DNA of 41,394 bases from an uncultured Muribaculaceae bacterium (lineage in GTDB: Bacteria > Bacteroidota > Bacteroidia > Bacteroidales > Muribaculaceae). Of the stretch, positions 35,353 to 41,394 are shown piece after piece. A model generated the notes under the pieces. The model did no database searches. It had not been told where the DNA came from and saw nothing but the letters and a program-made list of their open reading frames with translations. The stretch is from assembly GCA_910587075.1 (NCBI GenBank), contig CAJUKE010000020.1:17281-58674 (forward strand), given 5' to 3'. Each line of letters begins with the position of its first letter. The stretch's first letter is position 1. The position numbers and the translations under genes were made by a program.

Positions 35353-36210
35353 ATGAAGAAAGATATATTGGTTGCCGACGGCGGCTCCACGAAATGCGCC
35401 TGGGCGCTTCTGCGGGCCGACGGCTCGCGCGAATATGCGACGGCTCCGGGGGTAAACCCCTCGCTGCTCGGTTTGGATGAGGTTGCCGGGGCTCTCCGCG
35501 GCGGACTGGCGCCCCTCGCCACCGACGGGGTGGGGGAGGTGCGCTTTTACGGCGCCGGGTGCGCCGGCGAGGGCGCGCGGCGCATGGAAGAGGCCCTGCG
35601 CGGACTCTTCCCCGGGGCCTCGGTCGAGGTTGCCTCCGACCTCCTCGGGGCGGCGCGTGCTCTGTTCGGCGATGGCTCCGGGGTGGCCTGCATTCTCGGC
35701 ACCGGCTCCAACTCAGGGTATTACGAGAATGGGGCGATAACCCGCAACGTGCGCCCTATGGGTTTCATCCTCGGCGATGAGGGTTCCGGCGCGTCGATAG
35801 GCCGGGTGGTGCTCAACCAGTACTTCAAGGGGTGGCTCGACGAGGCCACCCGCCGCGACTTCGAGCGGGAGTTCCCCGGGCTTACCTACGACGAGGTGGT
35901 GTGCCGTGTGTACCGCGAGCCCGCCGCCAACCGCTTCCTGGCCTCGTTCGCGCCCTTCGCGGCGGCGCATATGTCCGACAGCCGGCTGGCCGCGAGGGTG
36001 CGGGGATGTTTCGAGGCGTTCGTCAGCGAGTCGCTCGCCGCGTATCCGGCTGACGCCCCCGTAGGGTTCGCCGGGTCGCTCGCCGCTGCCTTCGCCCCGA
36101 TGCTCCGCGGGCTCCTCCCGGGGCGCGAGCTTACATTCGTCCCCTCCCCGCTGGAACCCCTCGCGGAGTATCACCAAGGGGTGTGCGACAGCTTGCGCGG
36201 GTTGAAATAA
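35353..36210 (+). CDS. BadF/BadG/BcrA/BcrD-type ATPase, putative N-acetylglucosamine (amino sugar) kinase
   Basis: ASKHA-fold kinase. The phosphate-1 loop is VADGGSTKCAWALL (residues 7-20) and the phosphate-2 segment ILGTGSNSGYYENG (about 115-128), followed by GFILGDEGSGASIGR, a signature of eukaryotic-type GlcNAc kinases and of MurK in Bacteroidota. The length of 285 residues is usual. It is 3 bp after the transporter gene, so imported amino sugars are the likely substrate, giving the 6-phosphate or another phosphate ester. The alternative is MurNAc kinase activity, as known for MurK of Clostridium and T. forsythia. Likely the last gene of the peptidoglycan operon. Confidence 0.88.
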   Translation: MKKDILVADGGSTKCAWALLRADGSREYATAPGVNPSLLGLDEVAGALRGGLAPLATDGVGEVRFYGAGCAGEGARRMEEALRGLFPGASVEVASDLLGAARALFGDGSGVACILGTGSNSGYYENGAITRNVRPMGFILGDEGSGASIGRVVLNQYFKGWLDEATRRDFEREFPGLTYDEVVCRVYREPAANRFLASFAPFAAAHMSDSRLAARVRGCFEAFVSESLAAYPADAPVGFAGSLAAAFAPMLRGLLPGRELTFVPSPLEPLAEYHQGVCDSLRGLK

Positions 36211-36228
36211 TTGCGTATTTTCGCGGTT

Positions 36229-37275
36229 ATGCAACACGACGAATCTTACGACGAAACTTCCGACTACGACATCCGCCGCGCCGCGGTGAATGCCGACAGC
36301 GACCTGGAGCGCGCGCTGCGCCCCGGCCGCTTCGAGGCGTTTTCCGGCCAGGAGAAGATCGTGGAGAATCTGAAGGTGTTCGTGGCAGCCGCCCGCATGC
36401 GAGGCGAGGCCCTCGACCACCTGCTCCTCCACGGCCCACCCGGACTGGGGAAGACCACCCTCTCGGCAATCATTGCCAACGAGCTCGGCGTGGGGTTCAA
36501 GGTGACCTCCGGCCCGGTGCTCGACAAGCCGGGCGACCTTGCGGGCATACTTACCTCGCTGGAGGAGAACGATGTGCTCTTTATCGACGAAATCCACCGC
36601 CTCAGCCCCGTGGTCGAGGAGTATCTATACTCGGCCATGGAGGATTACCGCATCGACATTATGATCGACAAGGGACCCGGCGCGAGGTCGGTGCAGCTCA
36701 CCCTCTCACCCTTCACCCTCGTGGGCGCCACAACCCGCAGCGGCCTCCTCACCTCGCCGCTCCGCGCCCGCTTCGGCATCAACTGCCACCTCGAATATTA
36801 CGACCACGAGGTGCTTGAGCGCATCATACTCCGCTCGGCGGGGCTGCTCGGGGTGAAGTGTACCGGCGAGGCGGCCCACGAAATCGCGATGCGTTCGCGA
36901 GGGACCCCACGAATAGCCAACGGCCTGCTGCGCCGCGTGCGCGACTTCGCCCAGGTGAAGGGCTCGGGTGCCATCGACCCCGAGATAGCCCGCTACGCGC
37001 TGGAGGCCCTCAACATCGACCGCTACGGCCTCGACGAGATCGACAACAAGATCCTCTCAACGATGATCCATAAGTTCAAGGGGGGCCCCGTTGGGCTCTC
37101 GACCATCGCGACCGCCCTCGGGGAGGACCCCGGGACCATCGAGGAGGTCTACGAGCCGTTCCTCATAAAGGAGGGGTTCATCAAACGCACCCCCCGCGGC
37201 CGCGAGGTGACCGACCTGGCCTGGATGCACCTCGGTGTGTCGCGCCCTCTCTCCGCGTCATCGCTTTTCGAATAA
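36229..37275 (+). CDS. ruvB: Holliday junction branch migration helicase RuvB
   Basis: AAA+ motor that drives branch migration of Holliday junctions with RuvA. Walker A is HGPPGLGKTTLS, Walker B LFIDEIHRL, the RuvB-specific beta-hairpin region follows SAMEDYRIDIM, sensor I is GATTRSG, and the arginine finger LRARFG. The C-terminal winged helix contains FIKRTPRGREVTDLAW. The frame can be opened from a TTG at 36211, but the ATG at 36229 is preferred as it gives 348 residues, the usual length, and starts at the normal N-terminus. The gap after the kinase gene is 18 bp, and the flippase gene begins 1 bp after its stop. Confidence 0.97.
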   Translation: MQHDESYDETSDYDIRRAAVNADSDLERALRPGRFEAFSGQEKIVENLKVFVAAARMRGEALDHLLLHGPPGLGKTTLSAIIANELGVGFKVTSGPVLDKPGDLAGILTSLEENDVLFIDEIHRLSPVVEEYLYSAMEDYRIDIMIDKGPGARSVQLTLSPFTLVGATTRSGLLTSPLRARFGINCHLEYYDHEVLERIILRSAGLLGVKCTGEAAHEIAMRSRGTPRIANGLLRRVRDFAQVKGSGAIDPEIARYALEALNIDRYGLDEIDNKILSTMIHKFKGGPVGLSTIATALGEDPGTIEEVYEPFLIKEGFIKRTPRGREVTDLAWMHLGVSRPLSASSLFE

Positions 37276-37276
37276 A

Positions 37277-38758
37277 ATGTCCTCAGTAAAAAGTCTTTTC
37301 AAAGATACGGCGATCTACGGCGTCAGCAGCATCGTGGGGCGCTTCCTCAACTGGTGCCTGGTGCCGATGTACACCTACTGCTTCGCCGCGGCGGAGTACG
37401 GCGTGGTCACCAACATCTACGCCTACGTCGCGCTGGCGCTCATCATCCTCACCTACGGCATGGAGACCGGCTTCTTCCGCTTCGCCAACCACGAGCGCTG
37501 GAAAAGCCCCTCGCAGGTCTACACCACTACGCTCATCTCCCTGGGCGTAAGCTCGGTGCTGTTCATCATCGCGGCGTGCGCCCTCTCCCCGTTGATCGCA
37601 CGGGCGCTCGACTGCGGCGACCACCCCTCGTTCATCTGGATGATGGCCGTCGCCGTGGGGGTCGATGCCTACACCTCCATCCCGTTCGCCTACCTGCGCT
37701 ACAAGAAGCGCCCCGTGCGCTTCGCCTCGCTAAAACTGCTCAACATCGGGCTCAACATCGGGCTGAATCTCTTCTTTATTCTGCTATGCCCCTGGCTGGC
37801 CGCTAATTACCCCGCCACTGTCGACTGGTTCTACGACCCCTCGTTCGGCGTGGGCTACATCTTCCTTGCCAACCTCATAAGCTCCCTGGCGGTCATGATG
37901 CTCCTCTTCCCGGAGCTCACCGCCGAGCCATACTCCTTCTCGGGCAAGCTTTGGAAGGAGATGATCAGCTACTCGTTCCCCCTGCTGGTGCTCGGCATTG
38001 CCGGGATTATGAACCAGACCATCGACAAGATTCTCTACCCGATGCTGGTGGCCGACAAGGCCGAGGCGATGGCCGGGCTCGGCGTCTACGGTGCCAACTA
38101 CAAGATCGCGATCGTCATGGTGATGTTCACCCAGGCTTTCCGCTTCGCCTTCGAGCCCTTCATCTTCGCCCAGAACCGCGAGGCCGCAAAGGAGGACAGC
38201 CACGCATCCTACCGCCGGGCCATGGACTGGTTCGTCATCGCCGGGCTGCTCATCTTCCTGGGGGTGATGTTCTACCTCCCGGTGCTGAAATATTTCATCT
38301 CCCCGGCCTACTTCTCGGGGCTCAGGGTGGTGCCGATTATTATGATGGCCGAACTCTTCTTCGGCATCTTCTTCAACCTCTCGCTCTGGTACAAGCTCAC
38401 CGACAAGACGATATGGGGCACCTGGTTCTCCCTCTTCGGCCTGGCCGTCACGCTGGCGCTCAACATCCTCTTCGTGCCCCGCTATGGCTATATGGCCTGC
38501 GCCTGGGCCGCCTTCGCCTGCTACGGGTCGATGATGCTCGCCAGCTACTTCGTGGGGCGCGCCAAGAACCCCGTCGGCTACGACATACCCCGCATACTCG
38601 GCTACTTCGCCCTGGCCGGGGCGCTCTACGGCGCGTCGATTCTCGCCGCGACCGGCAACCTCGCGGTTGATTTCGGCCTCCGGGCCCTGCTGCTCCTCCT
38701 CTACTGTGCCGCCGTGTGGCTCCGCGAGCTCCGACCCCGCCGCGGGCGCGCCCTTTGA
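37277..38758 (+). CDS. Oligosaccharide flippase (polysaccharide biosynthesis protein, MOP superfamily)
   Basis: Wzx-like membrane protein that moves lipid-linked sugars across the inner membrane. About fourteen hydrophobic helices are visible over 493 residues. The N-terminus (MSSVKSLFKDTAIYGVSSIV, then GRFLNWCLVPMYTY) is the typical entry of this family, and YSFPLLVLGIAGIMNQTIDK matches the central helix signature. The ATG at 37277 is 1 bp after the ruvB stop; the longer frame would overlap ruvB by 40 bp. The sugar cargo is unknown; O-antigen, capsule or a cell-wall precursor is possible. Confidence 0.92.
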   Translation: MSSVKSLFKDTAIYGVSSIVGRFLNWCLVPMYTYCFAAAEYGVVTNIYAYVALALIILTYGMETGFFRFANHERWKSPSQVYTTTLISLGVSSVLFIIAACALSPLIARALDCGDHPSFIWMMAVAVGVDAYTSIPFAYLRYKKRPVRFASLKLLNIGLNIGLNLFFILLCPWLAANYPATVDWFYDPSFGVGYIFLANLISSLAVMMLLFPELTAEPYSFSGKLWKEMISYSFPLLVLGIAGIMNQTIDKILYPMLVADKAEAMAGLGVYGANYKIAIVMVMFTQAFRFAFEPFIFAQNREAAKEDSHASYRRAMDWFVIAGLLIFLGVMFYLPVLKYFISPAYFSGLRVVPIIMMAELFFGIFFNLSLWYKLTDKTIWGTWFSLFGLAVTLALNILFVPRYGYMACAWAAFACYGSMMLASYFVGRAKNPVGYDIPRILGYFALAGALYGASILAATGNLAVDFGLRALLLLLYCAAVWLRELRPRRGRAL

Positions 38759-38802
38759 CCCCGCCGGTTTAACCCCGCGCAACGTTTTTTAAACTCCCCC
38801 GT

Positions 38803-38834
38803 ATTGCTTTTTGACGCGGAATTCACTAACTTTG
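38803..38834 (+). promoter_or_regulatory. Promoter of enolase
   Basis: The -7 box TAACTTTG (38827-38834) is perfect, and ATTG at 38803-38806 stands 20 nt before it as the -33 box. An A-rich 66-nt leader without a strong Shine-Dalgarno runs to the start codon at 38901. Confidence 0.8.
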
Positions 38835-38900
38835 CGCACAAAACAAGAGAAAACATTAAACAACCATAACTGCTCTAAAAAGCAACCATCTACAAAGATT

Positions 38901-40193
38901 ATGAAAATCGAAAAAATCATCGGTCGCGAAGTCCTCGACTCGCGCGGCAACCCCACCGTTGAAGTTGACGTGATCCTCGAAAGCGGAGCCCGCGGCCGCG
39001 CTTCCGTACCCTCCGGCGCTTCCACCGGCGTTAACGAGGCCCTCGAACTCCGCGACGGCGACAAGAACCGCTACATGGGCAAGGGTGTCCTCAAGGCTGT
39101 TGAAAACGTTAACGGCCCCATCGCCGACGCCCTCAAGGGTATGAGCGCTCTCGACCAGATCGCCATCGACGAAACCATGCTCAAGCTCGACGGCACCGAC
39201 ACCAAGTCGAACCTCGGCGCCAACGCCATCCTCGGCGTTTCCCTCGCCGTTGCCAAGGCTGCAGCTGACTACCTCGACCTCCCCCTCTACAAATACATCG
39301 GCGGTTGCAACACCTACTGCCTCCCCGTGCCGATGATGAACATCATCAACGGCGGCGCTCACTCCGACGCCCCCATCTGCTTCCAGGAATTCATGATCCG
39401 TCCCATCGGCGCCCCCTCCTTCCGCGAAGGCATCCGCATGGGTACCGAGGTATTCCACAACCTCAAGAAGGTCCTCAAGGAGCGTAACCTCTCCACCGCT
39501 GTCGGCGACGAAGGCGGCTTCGCCCCCAACCTCGACGGCACCGAGGACGCTCTCCAGGTGATCATCAAGGCCATCGAGCTCGCCGGCTACGTTCCCGGTA
39601 AGGACGTTACCATCGGCCTCGACTGCGCTTCCTCCGAATTCTTCAAGGACGGCGTTTACGACTACACCTGGAAGCAGGGCGAAAACGCTCCCAAGCTCAC
39701 CTCCGAGCAGCAGGCCCAGTTCCTCAAGGAACTCGTCGAGAAGTACCCCATCGACTCCATCGAGGACGGTATGGCTGAAAACGACTGGGAAGGCTGGAAG
39801 ATCCTCACCGACCTCATTGGCAACCGCTGCCAGCTCGTCGGCGACGACCTCTTCGTTACCAACGTTAAGTACCTCCAGCGCGGTATCAACGAAGGCTGCG
39901 CCAACTCCATCCTCGTTAAGGTGAACCAGATCGGCTCCCTCACCGAGACCCTCCGCGCCGTAGAGCTCGCCCAGCGCAACGGCTACACCGCCGTGATCTC
40001 CCACCGTTCCGGCGAAACCGAGGACGCCACCATCGCCGACATCGCAGTGGCTACCAACGCCGGCCAGATCAAGACCGGTTCCGCTTCCCGCTCCGACCGT
40101 ATGGCCAAGTACAACCAGCTCCTCCGCATCGAGGAAGAGCTCGGCGCCGCTGCCGCCTACGGCTATGGCAAGAAGACCAAGCGTCCCGAATAA
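38901..40193 (+). CDS. eno: Enolase
   Basis: Converts 2-phosphoglycerate to phosphoenolpyruvate in glycolysis. The enolase signature ILVKVNQIGSLTET (about residues 338-351, with the catalytic Lys), the DEGGFAP block, SASSEF-type metal loop (GLDCASSEFF), and SHRSGETED are present. The frame opens before the ATG at 38901, but MKIEKIIGREVLDSRGNPTV is the canonical N-terminus and the length of 430 residues is normal. Codon use is strongly biased (GTT, GCT, AAG, CTC), as in nifJ, which points to high expression. A clear terminator follows. Confidence 0.98.
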   Translation: MKIEKIIGREVLDSRGNPTVEVDVILESGARGRASVPSGASTGVNEALELRDGDKNRYMGKGVLKAVENVNGPIADALKGMSALDQIAIDETMLKLDGTDTKSNLGANAILGVSLAVAKAAADYLDLPLYKYIGGCNTYCLPVPMMNIINGGAHSDAPICFQEFMIRPIGAPSFREGIRMGTEVFHNLKKVLKERNLSTAVGDEGGFAPNLDGTEDALQVIIKAIELAGYVPGKDVTIGLDCASSEFFKDGVYDYTWKQGENAPKLTSEQQAQFLKELVEKYPIDSIEDGMAENDWEGWKILTDLIGNRCQLVGDDLFVTNVKYLQRGINEGCANSILVKVNQIGSLTETLRAVELAQRNGYTAVISHRSGETEDATIADIAVATNAGQIKTGSASRSDRMAKYNQLLRIEEELGAAAAYGYGKKTKRPE

Positions 40194-40217
40194 ACCGTCC
40201 CAACCCATCCCCCATAC

Positions 40218-40252
40218 GAAAAGCGCGCCCTCCAGGCGCGCTTTTCCTTTTT
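40218..40252 (+). terminator. Rho-independent terminator of eno
   Basis: GAAAAGCGCGCC and GGCGCGCTTTTC form a perfect 12-bp stem around the loop CTCCA, followed by a T-rich run (CTTTTTC). It is the strongest terminator in the window. Confidence 0.9.
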
Positions 40253-40447
40253 CTTCCCCCTGTTCCCCTCTTCCTCCTCCATTCCCCGCCCCTCGGCTCT
40301 GCCGTCCTTCTCCCTCCCCCTCTTCCCCCTTCCTCCTCTACCCCTCCTTTTTCCCCCCTCCTCCATTCCTCCTCTTTTTTATCCTTCCTCCTCCATTCCC
40401 CTATCCCCCGGCTCTGCCCTCCTCCTTTTTACCCTTCCTCCGCCCCT
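40247..40447 (+). repeat. Polypyrimidine low-complexity tract after eno
   Basis: About 200 bases with almost only C and T on the plus strand. Two related blocks, each starting CCTCCTCCATTCCCC and going on to CGGCTCTGCC, lie at about 40274-40313 and 40387-40427. The open frames here are low complexity with no sign of selection, so no gene is called. Confidence 0.8.
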
Positions 40448-40509
40448 CCTTCCTCCCGCATGGCTTTTGTATAAGTGCCGGCGGCTTGCCGCCGGGGTGC
40501 CAAAGCGCC
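40448..40509 (+). repeat. F-element copy 1 (REP-like, 59-62 bp)
   Basis: Begins CCTTCCTCCCGCATGGCTTT, then a 6-7 base spacer and GTGCCGGCGGCTTGCCGCCG. The hairpin CCGGCGG-CTTG-CCGCCGG is at 40478-40495. Two further copies follow downstream. Confidence 0.85.
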
Positions 40510-40540
40510 CCCCTTTTCTTTTTCCCTCCAGCCCCCCTTG

Positions 40541-40591
40541 CTTTCGTCTCGCCACTGTGGCGAGGCGAAAGCCGAGCTTCCCCGCGGTTCC
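40541..40591 (+). repeat. GNRA-hairpin repeat, copy 5, with adjoining inverted repeat
   Basis: Bases 40554-40591 match copy 3 inside rsmF at 35 of 38 positions. The 5' side adds an inverted repeat, CTCGCCAC-T-GTGGCGAG, extended by CTTTCG/CGAAAG to a stem of about 15 bp, which competes with the GNRA hairpin. Confidence 0.82.
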
Positions 40592-40608
40592 TCCGCCTTG
40601 TCGTTCCG

Positions 40609-40633
40609 TGTGAGGGCGAAGCCCGAAGTCCCC
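40609..40633 (+). repeat. GNRA-type repeat, diverged copy 7
   Basis: The stretch TGAGGGCGAAGCCCGAAG keeps a GGGC-GAA-GCCC stem with a triloop in place of the tetraloop, plus the tandem G.A positions and a T-A closing pair where other copies have C-G. Confidence 0.6.
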
Positions 40634-40648
40634 GCCTTCCGTCCTCTG

Positions 40649-40674
40649 GTGCGCGAGGCGGAAGCCGAGCGAAG
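40649..40674 (+). repeat. GNRA-hairpin repeat, copy 6
   Basis: Twenty-six bases identical to the reverse complement of copies 1 and 2 in rsmF. The core CGCGAGGCGGAAGCCGAGCG has three outer pairs, tandem G.A, three inner pairs and a GGAA loop. Confidence 0.85.
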
Positions 40675-40705
40675 GCAGCGCAGCCCCTCCCTCCGGTTCC
40701 GCTCC

Positions 40706-40766
40706 CCTTCCTCCCGCATGGCTTTTGTCCCAGTGCCAGCGGCTTGCCGCCGGGCGTCAAAGCGCC
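40706..40766 (+). repeat. F-element copy 2
   Basis: Same order as copy 1 with spacer CCCA before GTGCCAGCGGCTTGCCG. One stem base is changed (CCAGCGG for CCGGCGG). It is directly followed by copy 3 with a 59-bp period. Confidence 0.85.
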
Positions 40767-40827
40767 TTCCTCCCGCATGGCTTTTGTTCCCGGTGCCGGC
40801 GGCTTGCCGCCGGGCGTCAAAAGAGCC
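40765..40827 (+). repeat. F-element copy 3
   Basis: Closest to copy 1 in the hairpin (CCGGCGG-CTTG-CCGCCGG) and to copy 2 at the 3' end (GGGCGTCAAA). Confidence 0.85.
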
Positions 40828-40841
40828 TCCCTCCCATTTTA

Positions 40842-40899
40842 CACCTTATATATAATAGGTGCGCGAAAAAAATCGAGAAAAATCAAAATTTTTTCGCGC
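40842..40899. repeat. A/T-rich double inverted repeat
   Basis: CACCT/AGGTG surrounds a TATATATA centre (40842-40861). Directly after it, GCGCGAAAAAA (40861-40871) pairs with TTTTTTCGCGC (40889-40899). The T run lies inside the 3' arm, so it is not a standard terminator; an operator or a stable RNA end is possible. Confidence 0.6.
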
Positions 40900-40996
40900 G
40901 CTCCGAACCTTTTCTCCCCCTCCTTGTTTTAATAGTACATAGCAAAATTACTTTTTCCATTGCAAGAAATGTGATAATGATTGGTTTATTATTTAG

Positions 40997-41033
40997 CGAG
41001 GAGCTACTGTGATAGTAGTTGCTCGTTTTTTTT
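40997..41033 (+). terminator. Strong terminator of an unidentified short transcript
   Basis: CGAG..AGCTACT pairs with AGTAGTT..CTCG (one G.T, one mismatch, loop GTGAT), followed by eight T. Upstream, 40900-40996 is unusually A/T-rich. No annotated gene feeds it; an 11-codon frame (ATG at 40978, MIGLLFSEELL) ends inside the hairpin. Confidence 0.78.
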
Positions 41034-41347
41034 GTGCCGTTTCCTCCACACCTCCCCTCTGCCCGGCATCAATTTCAGGGCCCGTTCCAAAATTATTTCA
41101 GCCGCCGCTCCCAAATATTTTCCAAGCCGCCTCCCTTTTTTTCGGCGGCTTCTGTCTTTTTTCGGGCGGCGGTTCCCTTTATTTCCGCGGCGGAGGCCCC
41201 GCGTGAGCGCCGCGCCCGCCCCCTCCGCCGCTCCCGCCGCCGCGGGCCTGAAAAAGCCCGAAAAGGGGGCGAAACACCCCGAAAGGGCTCTTTGTTTGTT
41301 AACTGGTGTTAAAAACGGGCGGAAAACCGAATTTTCCGTCGAAATAT
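41034..41347. other. Non-coding, GC- and pyrimidine-rich interval with hairpins
   Basis: No credible gene is seen. Structures noted: GCCGCC/GGCGGC near 41130-41150; a nested hairpin at 41255-41289 (AGCCC outer, GGGG/CCCC inner, with repeated GAAA loops); and CGGAAAA-CCGAA-TTTTCCG at 41320-41338 immediately before the outgoing promoter. Confidence 0.55.
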
Positions 41348-41378
41348 TTTGGAGGTTCGGGGGAATGTCGTAACTTCG
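41348..41378 (+). promoter_or_regulatory. Outgoing promoter for a gene right of the window
   Basis: TTTG (41348-41351) is followed after 19 nt by TAACTTCG (41371-41378), a one-base variant of TAnnTTTG. The spacing matches the Bacteroidota consensus. No start codon is reached before the window ends. Confidence 0.65.
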
Positions 41379-41394
41379 CGGACGCTTTCGGGAA

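Noticed and set aside
38769..38796. GTTTAA/TTAAAC inverted repeat after the flippase gene as a terminator
   Set aside because: The stem is six A/T pairs with a 16-nt loop, too weak to call.
40401..40820. A 139-codon minus-strand frame with TPGGKP/KAMREEG repeats
   Set aside because: It is the translation of F-elements and GNRA repeats, starts with TTG inside a repeat and has no promoter or conserved domain.
40448..40827. A CRISPR array or integron attC cassette array
   Set aside because: Only three F units exist, spacers are 4-7 nt inside the unit and the 240-bp gap is filled with other repeats. No cas gene, integrase or cassette gene is present.
40165..40932. A 255-codon plus-strand frame covering the end of eno and the repeat island
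   Set aside because: It begins inside eno in another frame, and its product is Pro/Ser/Phe low complexity with translated F-elements. Nothing resembles a protein family, and the repeats are open in several frames.

Overview
The window is one continuous chromosomal segment of a GC-rich member of the order Bacteroidales (Bacteroidota). The main evidence is the promoter grammar: -7 boxes of the TAnnTTTG type occur at several gene starts, for example TAACTTTG upstream of enolase and TAATTTTG upstream of the acyltransferase gene. A-rich leaders without strong Shine-Dalgarno sites, Bacteroidota-type lipoproteins (LptE family, DUF4369) and a tricorn protease homologue agree with this. The genus cannot be fixed from the sequence alone; the GC content is high for the order.

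Layout, left to right. (1) 2-1825: 3' half of pyruvate:ferredoxin oxidoreductase, closed by a strong terminator. (2) 8915-1971, minus strand: endonuclease/exonuclease/phosphatase protein, bifunctional RelA/SpoT enzyme, 7TM-HD (PgpH-type) phosphohydrolase and RsmF-type rRNA methyltransferase, tightly packed. (3) 9076-18906, plus strand: tricorn protease, acyltransferase, sigma-54 activator, LptE, a TPR-like protein, SecG, a DUF4369 lipoprotein and a GH88/105 hydrolase; then the YifB/ComM ATPase to 20492. (4) 25443-20473, minus strand: folB, trmB, mrp, aroQ, O-methyltransferase, HAD hydrolase, ribF, with two ATGA stop-start overlaps, converging on and overlapping yifB. (5) 25616-26515: a lower-GC Abi-family (HEPN) gene that looks acquired. 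(6) 26664-38758, plus strand: a compact envelope/peptidoglycan cluster: membrane glycosyltransferase, secreted amidase, two-domain glycosyltransferase, DUF4922 (GalT/HIT-like), SpoIID-like protein, AmpG-like transporter, BadF-type sugar kinase, then ruvB and a polysaccharide flippase. (7) 38901-40193: enolase with clear promoter and terminator. (8) 40247-41394: about 1.1 kb without a credible gene, made of a polypyrimidine tract, two families of short interspersed repeats, a second strong terminator and an outgoing promoter.

The most unusual feature is a short repeat family whose core folds as a GNRA-capped hairpin with tandem G.A pairs. Copies lie downstream of eno, in the aroQ/O-methyltransferase gap, and in frame inside the rsmF coding sequence, where they add residues to the protein. 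The copies covary in a way that preserves the hairpin, and the element is open in all six frames. This resembles the coding-sequence-invading palindromic elements known from Rickettsia. The second candidate system is the amidase-GT-DUF4922-SpoIID-AmpG-kinase operon, which reads as a peptidoglycan denuding, cleavage, uptake and re-activation pathway.
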